Assembly (NCBI GenBank): GCA_963680875.1
Contig: OY804590.1
Location: forward strand, 19,778,640-19,842,639
Source of the DNA: Bathymodiolus brooksi
Taxonomy: Eukaryota > Mollusca > Bivalvia > Mytilida > Modiolidae
Length of the DNA stretch: 64,000 nt
Direction of reading: 5' to 3'
The notes under the pieces are model-generated. The model was not told the DNA's origin and did no database searches. It saw only the letters and a program-made list of their open reading frames with translations. A program made the position numbers and the translations under genes. Within the stretch, counting starts at the first letter, position 1. Each line of letters starts with the position of its first letter. Positions 25,636 to 35,520 of the stretch are shown piece after piece.

Positions 25636-26170
25636 AACACACATATATATGACAGTTCACTCTGAGTTCATTTGATGTGGGGTTTTTTCCTGCAATATGT
25701 CCACCTCAAAACGAAAGCGGAATATGTTGAATTTAGACCAAAAATGACACGAAATCGACGCAGCAAGACATTCCTTATTATTTTACGTTTTTGTGAGATA
25801 ATACCTAGATAAGAAGCCAATATGATCCAGAATTACCGGTACCGCAAATAAATATTATAGATGTCATACAATCACGGGTGAGAGTGTTACAGGTGTCGAT
25901 AAGGAATAAGATGGTCGTCAAAGTGCACGGAATGGAAATCTTTGAAATGGGAAGTATATTATTTTAAGCATTGATGACACTGGATTATATTTTATGGTCA
26001 CTGGCCAAACATGGAATGAAAGAGAGTACAAAACAGATATCGTTGCCATGGGCTGCAATGTTGTCCCGTAAGTCTACCGTAGTCCATATGAAAATGTAGA
26101 GTAATTATTCGATGTGGCAGTTTATGCCATTTTTCGAAAAATAAATGTACATTTAGGAAAGTTATTGGGA
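25636..26170. other. Spacer with one weak exon-like segment
   Basis: No gene is established. Positions 25969-26067 form an exon-like segment: TATATTATTTTAAG before it resembles an acceptor, and CCC|GTAAGT after it is a strong donor. The enclosed 99 bp are open in one frame with a codon set reading DDTGLYFMVTGQTWNEREYK. It is a length multiple of three, so it could be skipped without a frameshift. No partner exon is recognised in the window, so this may be chance. Confidence 0.3.
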
Positions 26171-27413
26171 ATTTATTCTTAGGATATAACTCTATGTAAA
26201 TTCATTCTATAACTCTATGTACATTTATTCTTAGGATATAACTCTATGTAAATTTATTCTCAGGATATAACTCTATGTAAATTTATTCTCAGGATATAAC
26301 TCTATGTAAATTTATTCTTAGGATATAACTCTATGTAAATTTATTCTTAGGATATAACTCTATGTAAATTCATTCTTAGGATATAACTCTATGTAAATTT
26401 ATTCTCAGGATATAACTCTATGTAAATTTATTCTCAGGATATAACTCTATGTAAATTTATTCTTAGGATATAACTCTATGTAAATTCATTCTTAGGATAT
26501 AACTCTATGTAAATTCATTCTTAGGATATAACTCTATGTAAATTTATTCTCAGGATATAACTCTATGTAAATTTATTCTCAGGATATAACTCGATGTAAA
26601 TGTATTCTTAGGATATAACTCTATGTAAATTTATTCTTAGGATATAACTCTATGTAAATTCATTCTTAGGATATAACTCTATGTAAATTTATTCTCAGGA
26701 TATAACTCTATGTAAATTTATTCTCAGGATATAACTCTATGTAAACTTATTCTCAGGATATAACTCTATGTAAATTCATTCTAAGGATATAACTCTGTAA
26801 ATTTATTCTCAGGATATAGCTCTATGTAAATTCATTCTTAGGATATAACTCTATGTAAATGCATTCTTAGGATATAACTCTATGTAAATCCATTCTTAGG
26901 ATATAACTCTATGTAAATTCATTCTTAGGATATAACTCTATGTAAATTTTTTCTCAGGATATAACTCTTATGTAAATTTATTCTCAGGATATAACTCTAT
27001 GTAAATTCATTCTTAGGATATAACTCTATGTAAATTTTTTCTCAGGATATAACTCTTATGTAAATTTATTCTCAGGATATAACTCTATGTAAATTTATTC
27101 TTAGGATATAACGCTATGTAAATTTATTCTCAGGATATAACTCTATGTAAATTCATTTTTAGGATATAGCTCTATGTAAATTCATTCTTAGGATATAACT
27201 CTATGTAAATTCATTCTTAGGATATAACTCTATGTAAATTTATTCTTAGGATATAACTCTATGTAAATTTATTCTCAGGATATAACTCTATGTAAATTTA
27301 TTCTTAGGATATAACTCTATGTAAATTTATTCTTAGGATATAACTCTGTAAATTTATTCTTAGGATATAGCTCTATGTAAATTTATTCTCAGGATATAAC
27401 TCTGTGTAAATTC
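26171..27413. repeat. 29-bp minisatellite, about 43 units
   Basis: Unit TTATTCTTAGGATATAACTC followed by TATGTAAAT. The main alternates are TTCTTAGG against TTCTCAGG and TTTATTC against TTCATTC, mixed along the array. A few units differ in length: CTCTGTAAAT lacks two bases and CTCTTATGTAAAT gains one. A partial unit at about 26203-26221 marks the left edge. The last unit reads CTCTGTGTAAATTCA. No relation to D1 is visible. The unit length is not a multiple of three and no long frame runs through it. Confidence 0.96.
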
Positions 27414-28087
27414 AATATTTCTAATGATTTGTAGTGTGCATGTAGATGTAGAAAGGAGGAATTATGAGTTTGACAAAGTAAACCATTTAATGAATTCACA
27501 ATGTTTTAAACAATTCAATGGAAAACGGTCTGGTAATTATACCGCTAACAAGAATTAAAAAAATCTTTAAATAAAATAACAGAGTTGGAACACTTCCAAA
27601 ATCCAATAGAAGACATCCATTATTTTCGCAGATAATAATAATGCAATGGGCAGAAAACAATGTACAATATATTACTCAATAAGGATAATGTTCCCAGCCA
27701 TACGATGCCTACGTTGTTCAATGTTTTAGTTCACTTCCTAACGCCTACCATAATAAGCCATTTTGACGCCGCCATTATTCAAATATAGTACAAGTATTTT
27801 GTCTTTTGCGTATTTGATTCAATTTAAATATGTGGACAAAGTGCATTAAAAATCAAAACTTAATATTAATTATTTATATTACTGGCTTAACAACATTTAA
27901 ATTGTGAAATCTATGGACTAAGTAACGTGTACAAATATCTTTGATGCATCATTTAAATAATTAAAACTTGAATTAAAGTCTTTAATGTTCTTTTTCCGTT
28001 TAAATTGTTTTGGTGACACACATTATTGATTCTATACAGAAAAGAAACAAAAAGGATCGTTCTCTGGTTGTTGACTCCCTAGACTCA
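27414..28087. other. AT-rich spacer, no recognised gene
   Basis: About 670 bp without a supported gene. The last 75 bp begin the open frame that continues into the 39-bp array (start codon at 28010), but they show no recognisable protein sequence. Confidence 0.5.
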
Positions 28088-29140
28088 AACAAGTATAATA
28101 ACAATGTTTATACAGCTCGTTCCTCAATCAAGTATAATAACAATGTTTATACAGCTCGTTCCTCAAACAAGTATAATAACAATGTTTATACAGCTCGTTC
28201 CTCAAACAAGTATAATATCAATGTTTATACAGCTCGTTCCTCAAACAAGTATAATAACAATGTTTATACAGCTCGTTCCTCAAACAAGTATAATAACAAT
28301 GTTTATACAGCTCGTTCCTCAAACAAGTATAATAACAATGTTTATACAGCTCGTTCCTCAAACAAGTATAATATCAATGTTTATACAGCTCGTTCCTCAA
28401 ACAAGTATAATAACAATGTTTATACAGCTCGTTCCTCAAACAAGTATAATATCAATGTTTATACAGCTCGTTCCTCAAACAAGTATAATAACAATGTTTA
28501 TACAGCTCGTTCCTCAAACAAGTATAATAACAATGTTTATACAGCTCGTTCCTCAATCAAGTATAATAACAATGTTTATACAGCTCGTTCCTCAAACAAG
28601 TATAATAACAATGTTTATACAGCTCGTTCCTCAAACAAGTATAATAACAATGTTTATACAGCTCGTTCCTCAATCAAGTATAATAACAATGTTTATACAG
28701 CTCGTTCCTCAAACAAGTATAATAACAATGTTTATACAGCTCGTTCCTCAAACAAGTATAATAACAATGTTTATACAGCTCGTTCCTCAAACAAGTATAA
28801 TAACAATGTTTATACAGCTCGTTCCTCAAACAAGTATAATAACAATGTTTATACAGCTCGTTCCTCAAACAAGTATAATAACAATGTTTATACAGCTCGT
28901 TCCTCAAACAAGTATAATAACAATGTTTATACAGCTCGTTCCTCAAACAAGTATAATAACAATGTTTATACAGCTCGTTCCTCAATCAAGTATAATAACA
29001 ATGTTTATACAGCTCGTTCCTCAAACAAGTATAATAACAATGTTTATACAGCTCGTTCCTCAAACAAGTATAATAACAATGTTTATACAGCTCGTTCCTC
29101 AAACAAGTATAATAACAATGTTTATACAGCTCGTTCCTCA
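28088..29140. repeat. 39-bp minisatellite, 27 units (GTTTATACAGCTCG type)
   Basis: Exactly 27 x 39 bp. Unit AACAAGTATAATAACAATGT followed by TTATACAGCTCGTTCCTCA. The only variants are AATCAAG for AACAAG and ATATCAAT for ATAACAAT. Frames stay open in two plus-strand phases (units NKYNNNVYTARSS and MFIQLVPQTSIIT) and one minus-strand phase (LRNELYKHCYYTC) because 39 is a multiple of three. Three simultaneously open phases argue against real coding. The right edge passes into GCTCTGGTTTTAGTGTTTTG, which is reverse D1, and the GCTCGTTCCTCA of the unit aligns to D1's GTTCGTGTTGCTCA region. Confidence 0.97.
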
Positions 29141-29258
29141 GCTCTGGTTTTAGTGTTTTGTAGATTGATATTTGTCCTTTTGTATTGGTCATTGTATTGT
29201 CTGTTCTTCTTCGCTTTACGTCTTCTGATTACCACTTTGGTATCTTTCAATTTTTCTT
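29141..29258 (-). mobile_element. Dispersed repeat D1, 5' part, reverse, at the 39-bp array edge
   Basis: Reads TTTTAGTGTTTTGTAG, GTCATTGTATTGTCTGTTC, TTCTTCGCTTTACGTCTTC, TGATTACCACTTTGGTATCT. The same order is found on the plus strand at 30380-30475 and, inverted, at 24994-25060. It joins the 39-bp array with no unique sequence between them. Confidence 0.75.
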
Positions 29259-29369
29259 AAGCTGAATTATATGTACACAATCAATAAAACATTTGATATT
29301 TTTATCGTATTCTTTAAATCCCTTTATCCTCGAAAATTTTATATATATTTGTTTCTAAATAAAGGTTAG

Positions 29370-29440
29370 AGAATACCACAGGGGCAATCAAAAATGGGCA
29401 ATCCAGAGAAACTGGCAACATGGGGTAGACAATACGTTGA
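29370..29440 (+). mobile_element. Dispersed repeat D1, 5' fragment, forward
   Basis: AGAATACCACAGGGGCAATC, then GGGCAATCCAGAGAAACTGG and CAACATGGGG. It resembles 20921-20970 (ACAATCC, TTGGCAACATTGGG). The copy is short and stops at about 29440. Confidence 0.55.
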
Positions 29441-29508
29441 TCTACTTCGAACCATACAATCAATAATCAGCTTTTTATACGTGTATTAAAGTAAAATTTC
29501 GTGACACA

Positions 29509-29752
29509 GGACCTGGCTCATATGCACTTTGTATAATTCGTTCGTTCGAGTTTCGATTTACCTTTTTTTTTGTTCAAGAATGAGCTATCTTTCTTTGCAT
29601 ACTATATACGTGTCATTCATATATTATGATTTGTTAATATATGAATGACGCGTATATAGTATGCAAAGAAAGATAACTCATTCTTGTACAAAAAAAAAGG
29701 TAAATCAAAACTCGAACGGACGAATTATACAAGGTGCATATGAGCCAGGTCC
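29509..29752. mobile_element. Foldback element with 118-bp inverted arms
   Basis: Arm 29509-29626 (starts GGACCTGGCTCATATGCAC) is the near-exact inverse of arm 29635-29752 (ends GCATATGAGCCAGGTCC), separated by an 8-base loop (TGATTTGT). Differences are few (TGAGCTATC against TGAGTTATC, TACGTGTC against TACGCGTC, one-base run differences). No clear target duplication flanks it. It could be a foldback MITE or a palindrome formed by inverted duplication. A transcript would form a long hairpin. Confidence 0.9.
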
Positions 29753-30234
29753 CTAACCTGAATATAAGACCTCCCCTAGTCTGCAAATGAGTCAGCCCCT
29801 AACATATGCTTCAGTGGTAATCCTAAATAATATAATAAACACTACATCATGCAATGATTGCACAGATGTGGCAGTATGGAAAAAAGTTTTTTTTTTTTTT
29901 TTTTTTACTTTCCTATATTAAAGAGATAACTGTATTGTATTTGCAGATTTGCCAGTATCAGTTGTTGATTTGATGGTTGCAAATTGAGTTGACTGGTGAC
30001 GAGTTAGCTGAGAAAGTAAAAGTGATATTTGCTACAATCAAATTACAATTGATGTCTACAAATCGTCAGTTACAATAAACTATCTCCATTCTAATGTCAT
30101 CATGATCTGATCAATAAGAATGAAATTGTTTTTTTAATCATCGAGATATTATATTGCATACCCATTAATCTTGTAATTGATGTCGATAAATGTTTGACCT
30201 TGTCCAATCAGTAAAGGCGTTATATAATCAACTG
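29753..30234. other. Spacer, no recognised gene
   Basis: AT-rich, with a run of about 20 T at 29887-29906. No gene or named repeat was recognised. Confidence 0.5.
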
Positions 30235-30475
30235 TGTTTGACTAATCACCGGGTTTGTAACTAGATTAACACGACGGGTGCCACTAGTGGAGCAGGAACT
30301 GCTTACCCTTCCGGAGCACCTAAGTTCACCCCCGGTTTTTAGTAGGGTTCGTGTTATTCGTTCTTTTGTTTTATCTGTAGTGTTTTGAAGATCGCTGTTT
30401 TTCCTTTTTGTCATTTTGTTGTCTGTCCTTCGATTTACGGATTCATATTACCCCTTTGGCATCTTCAAACTCTTC
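30235..30475 (-). mobile_element. Dispersed repeat D1, most complete copy, reverse
   Basis: Plus-strand order: AATCACCGGGTTTGTAACTA, GACGGGTGCCACTAGTGGAG, CAGGAACTGCTTACCCTTCC, GGAGCACCTAAGTTCACCCC, TAGTAGGGTTCGTG, GTAGTGTTTTGAAG, GTCATTTTGTTGTCTGTCC, GATTTACGGATTCATATTAC and CCCTTTGGCATCTTCAAAC. All other D1 fragments in the window map onto part of this series. A 64-codon minus-strand frame (30220-30414) lies inside it but has no family. No target duplication or terminal inverted repeat is evident, so the class is open. Confidence 0.75.
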
Positions 30476-31317
30476 ATAAAACAAATAAGTACCGTTTTTG
30501 TATCTTTAGTTGGTAACATCTATAATAACTCTAGACACGTGAAATAGACAGTATGTTGTTAATTAAGGAACAGATAATGACAACTGACATAACAAGGTGC
30601 TATGTATTATGATATGTTCAGGAAATTAAATTAGAACATTGATCCATTTATAGATGCCTTTATTCATGTAAAAGACAACCGTCTCGTGTGAACTGACCAA
30701 TGAAATGTGACTTCCTTGTTTTTAGGTACATAATGGCTGGTGTACTATATTTATATTAAATATATTGAGATGAGTGTTAGTTAAAGTATTTCAGTTTTGT
30801 GAAATAGATTTCGGTTTAGATAAATTATGTTATGGGATTAAATTCCAATTGATGAAAAAAGAACAAACAAGACACTTAAGGGTTGAGTACATTCTTTTAG
30901 CGAATCTACAAGTGTGTGTGTGAGTTTATTCTGTTACATAATACATATATTTTTTATTCTATTCTATTTGTTAACATTTTTAATGTTTAGAAAACCAGTT
31001 TAGATTGCAGTTAACAAAAATAAAACGATAAATTTGTATTGGATTACTCCTTTCGTTCTCGTTTATATTTTGATATTTAAAATGTTCAAATGTTTACCTA
31101 CATGTACAGTTGTTGTATATGGTCTGTCTGATTCGTAATTATTTGCGATCTGTTCGTTACTTGTTGCTTGTATTGCGATAATATATTTTAATAGCTCACG
31201 TACTCATCAGTTCTTAGCATAAATTATGTCAGAATTTAAATATTTAAATTATGCAAATGTCAAAATTGATCAAATATATTTAATATTGAAATGTACAAAT
31301 GTACAGCCCCTGAATAA
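30476..31317. other. AT-rich spacer, no recognised gene
   Basis: About 840 bp without a supported gene or tandem repeat. The first 40 bases still resemble the flank at 18955-19000. Confidence 0.5.
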
Positions 31318-31480
31318 TTATTAATAAAACTAGGTTCCCCTTTCTCGGGCATATGTGACCTTAGCCGATTTGGCTATCCTGTTTAGGCTCTGTGGTTTTC
31401 TTGCACCCGAAGTCTTTTATATTTCTTTAGAGTTTGAACGATGAATGTTATTCCAGAAACGAGTCGTGCACACTAAACTG
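31318..31480 (+). mobile_element. Decayed dispersed repeat D3, possible hammerhead-related end
   Basis: TTCTCGGGCATATGTGACCT, TAGCCGATTTGGC and, further on, GAACGATGAATGTTATTCCA followed by GAAACGAG. From memory, a common mussel repeat carries TTCTCAGGCATAG, CCTTAGCCGTATTTGGC and a CTGATGAG ... GAAAC end that matches the hammerhead ribozyme core. Here the CUGAUGA core is not intact (ACGATGA), so any ribozyme would be dead. The assignment is by recognition only. Confidence 0.4.
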
Positions 31481-32014
31481 TTTATTTTACTCATAGAAAA
31501 ACTTTTTTTTACAGTAAATTATATTTTTGAAAAAATATACTTTACTGTCAAAAGTCATATATTTAATATGTATTATGCATGTATTACTGTACTCACCTTG
31601 TCCTAGTTGTAAGATGGAAGTAATGAAACTCAAAGTAGAATTATAATGTCTGGTAGGTGTTGGAGACACACAAGTATCAAAATATTAACAACACGTTTCT
31701 AAGGCTTAAATAGTAAAAGGTCAAAGTTTAAATACGCAAGAACAAAAGAAATAACTATTGAGTATTACGACCAAACAACGTCCGAAAACAATGGTGTGAC
31801 GAGAGAGAACTTTATCCCGACTCTGTTAAAAATATTGCCTTTTCATTGGTTACAAAGTGCCCTTTTCAATAATTGTATCCCCCCTCCTTGAAATCACGTG
31901 ATTTGGTACAAGCCCCGAATTTTATTTGTATCACGTCTCCGTGATTTGTATCCCACCCCGCAGAGAGCCTCGTTTCATTGCGTCATCATCAGACGACAGA
32001 AACAGATAAACAAT
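31481..32014. other. Upstream region of the pseudogene
   Basis: No coding sequence is recognised, although the frame of the pseudogene is open from 31898. Motifs that may be promoter remnants: an inverted CCAAT box (CATTGGTTAC, about 31845), a 14-bp perfect palindrome AAATCACGTGATTT with an E-box CACGTG (31891-31904), and TGCGTCATCA (CRE/AP-1 like, about 31979). TGTATCCC followed by C-rich sequence occurs at about 31876 and 31948. Functional use is not shown. Confidence 0.35.
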
Positions 32015-32597
32015 ATGGCTGCCGCCAGATTCTCCTCACGTACTAAAAGCACCATAAATGCTAATAAGAGAGCAGCGGCGACGTTCCGGTCATACCTTAG
32101 TGAAAAGAACCAGCCGACGGATTTTGCAAATTTCGACAAAGTAAGGTTGAACGAGGCACTTGCTCACTTCTACATAAATCTTCGCAAAACCGACGGTGAC
32201 AAGTACAAAGTGAATAGTTTAGAGAACATTCGTCATTCACTAAGCTGATATCTTCAGGCTCCACCGTTTTTAAAGACGTTTGACTTGGTGAAAGTCGAGG
32301 ATTTTCGAGATGCAAACGTGAATTTCCGTGCAGTCCTGGCAGAATTGAAAAGAGAAGGGAAGGGGTCTGTCGACCACCACCCAGTCATTTCAGATTCAGA
32401 TCTCGGAAGGATTTATGGGTATTTCAATACTGACACACCAACAGGGTTATTTTACAAAGTTCAAATGGACATTCGGTTATACTTTTTTCGAAGAGGGAGT
32501 GATAACATGCATGAAATGACTAGATACATTTTGTGTTGAAACTGATTCTGACACTGGAATAATACTGTCAAAATTATTGTTATCGTTATTGTTATGA
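32015..32597 (+). pseudogene. Crypton/DUF3504-type tyrosine recombinase fragment, broken
   Basis: The frame starting at ATG 32015 (context ACAATATGG) gives an N-terminal region with FRSYLSEKNQ, then ALAHFYINLRKTDGDKYKVN and ENIRHSL. It is broken by TGA at 32246-32248. The same frame continues directly afterwards with YLQAPPF, VNFRAVLAELKREGKGSVDH, DTPTGLFYKVQMDIRLYFFR and RRGSDNMHEMT. At about 32525 the frame shifts by +1 and continues as TFCVETDSDTGIIL. These blocks match the conserved core of the Crypton-derived family (KCTD1/QRICH1/ZMYM-like DUF3504), which descends from transposon tyrosine recombinases; RRG is a hallmark block. The stop replaces what would be an Arg codon by a CGA to TGA change. 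The catalytic C-terminal part is missing. No introns are needed in the matched part. Most likely a decayed transposon copy or pseudogene. Confidence 0.75.
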
Positions 32598-32773
32598 ATT
32601 TCAATATTAACAAATGTTTTAAACTATATTATTGGTTTTATTTTTTTCATCCACTAAAAATAAGAAAATAAAAAAAACAGTTCAAGGCCACCAACAGGCA
32701 CAGATAAATTTGTTAGTTATTTACAGAGGGTTAGAGAATGTATGCTTGGAAATTTCATCGCCGGGATAAATTC

Positions 32774-32922
32774 GTTATACAGTCAGTTACAGGGGGGATA
32801 CAGGAATATATGGAGTGCCTGAAAAAATTTCGTATCGGGGCTCGGCTAACGCCTCGCCCGATACGAAATTTTTTCAGGCCCTCTATATATTCCTGTATCC
32901 CCCCTGTAACTGACAGTATAAC
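32774..32922. repeat. Palindrome with 66-bp arms
   Basis: Arm 32774-32839 (starts GTTATACAGTCAGTTACAGG) is the inverse of arm 32857-32922 (ends CTGTAACTGACAGTATAAC), with a 17-base GC-rich centre. Only a few positions differ (CAGTCAG against CTGTCAG, and GGAGTGCC against GAGGGCC). Because of the symmetry, similar open frames read on both strands (32738-33064 plus, 32755-32961 minus); neither is a gene. No clear target duplication was found. A MITE is possible. Confidence 0.9.
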
Positions 32923-32972
32923 TAATAGTATTACGCAGATGATATATACATATTGTCGCATATGTCATACTA

Positions 32973-33230
32973 GGGGCCGTCATGGTCGTGATCGTAAGGT
33001 AGTTGAATATACAACTACATTCAACTACCTATGCAATCATTGCCTATCACAACAAAAGATGTGAGTTCGAACCTCGTTCATTGTGAGGTATACTAGATAC
33101 AACATTGTGTGATAAAGTTTGTCCGTGACTTGCGACAGATCGGTAGTTTTCTCCGGGTACTCCTGTTTCCTCCACCAATAAAACTGACTGCCATGATATA
33201 ACTGAAATATTATATATTAAACACCATGAC
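32973..33230 (+). mobile_element. tRNA-derived SINE, forward
   Basis: Starts GGGGCCGTCATGGTCGTGAT with an A-box-like TGGTCGTGATCG (about 32983), as in the GGGGCCGTG..TGGCCGAG head of many mollusc SINEs, and has a B box GTTCGAACC at 33065-33073. The body holds TTTTCTCCGGGTACTCC, TTTCCTCCACCAATAAAACT and GACTGCCATGATATAACTGA, and it ends near TTAAACACCA (33226). Between the boxes lies a small perfect inverted repeat (GGTAGTTGAA 32999-33008 and TTCAACTACC 33020-33029) that replaces the expected tRNA-like stem. It needs a partner LINE for mobility. The same family is seen reversed at 25428-25635. Confidence 0.8.
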
Positions 33231-33349
33231 ACTAACCCTCGTACTAGGATGACATATAATTGTATTTTAATGGAAGAAAAGCAATTAGCATACATTCTAT
33301 GTAATTCCTCCATGTACTAGAGAACACATGTTCCAGTAATAAATTTAAG
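33231..33349. other. Short unique spacer before the 47-bp satellite
   Basis: About 120 bp between the SINE 3' end and the first satellite unit. It contains GTACTAGG and, later, GTACTAGAG. No gene is visible. Confidence 0.5.
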
Positions 33350-34743
33350 AACAACAAATACCATACTGTAGGAACAGCTCCAAACTCCAATAGAAAAACA
33401 ACAAATACCACACTGTAGGAACAGCTCCAAACTCTAATAGAAACACAACAAATATCACACTGTAGGAACAGCTCCAAACTCTAATAGAAAAACAAAACAT
33501 ACCACACTGTAGGAACAGCTCCAAACTCTAACAGAAAAACAACAAATACCACACTGTAGGAACAGCTCCAAACTCTAATAGAAAAACAACAAATACCACA
33601 CTGTAGGAACTGCTCCAAACTCTAATAAAAAAACAACAAATATCACACTGTAGGAACAGCTCCAAACTCTAATAGAAAAACAAAAAATACCACACTGTAG
33701 GAACAGCTCCAAAGTCTAACAGAAAAACAAAAAATACCACGCTGTCGCGACAGCTCCAAACTCTAATAGATAAACAACAAATACCACACTGTAGGAACTG
33801 CTCCAAACTCTAATAGAAAAACAACAAATACCACACTGTAGGAACAACTCCAAACTCTAATAGAAAACCAACAAATACCACACTGTAGGAACTGCTCCAA
33901 ACTCTAATAGAAAAACAAAAAATACCACACTGTAGGAACAGCTCCAAATTCTAATAGAAAAACAATAAATACCACACTGTAGGAACTGCTCCAAACTCTA
34001 ATAGAAAAACAACAAATACCACACTGTAGGAACAGCTCCAAACTCTAATAGAAAAACAAAAAATACCACACTTTAGGATCAGCTCCAAACTCTAATAGAA
34101 AAACAACAAATACCACACTGTAGGAAATGCTCCAAACTCTAATAGAAGAACAAAAAATACCACACTGTAGGAACAGCTCCAAACTCTAACAGAAAAACAA
34201 CAAATACCACACTGTAGGAACAGCTCCAAACTTTAATAGAAAAACAACAAATACCACACTGTAGGAACAGCTCAAATTCTAATAGAAAAACAAAAAATAC
34301 CACACTGTAGGAACAGCTCCAAACTCTAATAGAAAAACAAAAAATACCACAATGTAGGAACAGCTCCAAACTCTAATAGAAAAACAACAAATACCACACT
34401 GTAGGAACAGCTCCAAACTTTAATAGAAAAACAACAAATACCACACTGTAGGAACAGCTCAAATTCTAATAGAAAAACAAAAAATACCACACTGTAGGAA
34501 CAGCTCCAAACTCTAATAGAAAAATAAAAAATACCACACTGTAGGAACTGCTCCAAACTCTAATAGAAAAACAACAAATACCACACTGTAGGAACTGCTC
34601 CAAATTCTAATAGAAAAAAAATACCACACTGTAGGAACTGCTCCAAACACTAATAGAAAAATAAAAAATACCACACTGTAGGAACAGCTCCAAACTCTAA
34701 TAGAAAAACAACAAATACCACACTGTAGGAACAGCTCCAAACT

Positions 34744-35520
34744 CTAATAGAAAAATAAAAAATACCACACTGTAGGAACTGCTCCAAACTCTAATAGAAA
34801 AACAACAAATACCACACTGTAGGAACTGCTCCAAATTCTAATAGAAAAACAACAAATACCACATTGTAGGAACAGCTCAAACTCTAATAGAAAAACAACA
34901 AATACCACACTGTAGGAACTGCTCCAAACTCTAATAGAAAAACAATAAATACCACACTGTAGGAACTGCTCCAAACTCTAATAGAAGAACAAAAAATACC
35001 ACACTGTAGGAACAGCTCCAAATTCTAATAGAAAAACAAAAATTACCACACTGTAGGAACAGCTCCAAACTCTAATAGAAAAACAACAAATACCACATTG
35101 TAGGAACAGCTCAAACTCTAATAGAAAAAAAATACCACACTGTAGGAACTGCTCCAAACTCTAATAGAAAAATAAAAAATACCACACTGTAGGAACAGCT
35201 CCAAACTCTAATAGAAAAACAACAAATACCACACTGTAGGAACAGCTCCAAACTCTAATAGAAAAATAAAAAATACCACACTGTAGGAACTGCTCCAAAC
35301 TCTAATAGAAAAACAACAAATACCACACTGTAGGAACTGCTCCAAATTCTAATAGAAAAACAACAAATACCACATTGTAGGAACAGCTCAAACTCTAATA
35401 GAAAAACAACAAATACCACACTATAGGAACTGCTCCAAACTCTAATAGAAAAACAATAAATACCACACTGTAGGAACTGCTCCAAACTCTAATAGAAGAA
35501 CAAAAAATACCACACTGTAG
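34744..35520. repeat. 511-bp higher-order repeat in the 47-bp satellite
   Basis: An 11-unit block (511 bp; 11 x 47 minus 6) starting at about 34744 recurs at 35255 with the same internal variant order. The same pair recurs at 40301/40812 and 43102/43613, so the doubled block itself was amplified as part of a larger unit. Confidence 0.85.

Noticed and set aside
28010..29260. A 416-codon plus-strand frame with NKYNNNVYTARSS repeats
   Set aside because: Two plus phases and one minus phase are open through the same array because the unit is 39 bp, and the flanks are D1 and unrecognised sequence.
30220..30414. A 64-codon minus-strand frame
   Set aside because: It lies wholly in the dispersed repeat D1, and other D1 copies do not keep the frame.
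32738..33064. Opposed open frames on both strands
   Set aside because: They mirror each other because of the 66-bp palindrome and run on into the SINE.
33065..33073. A functional tRNA gene around the GTTCGAACC box
   Set aside because: No cloverleaf can be drawn upstream, and the downstream sequence is a SINE body.
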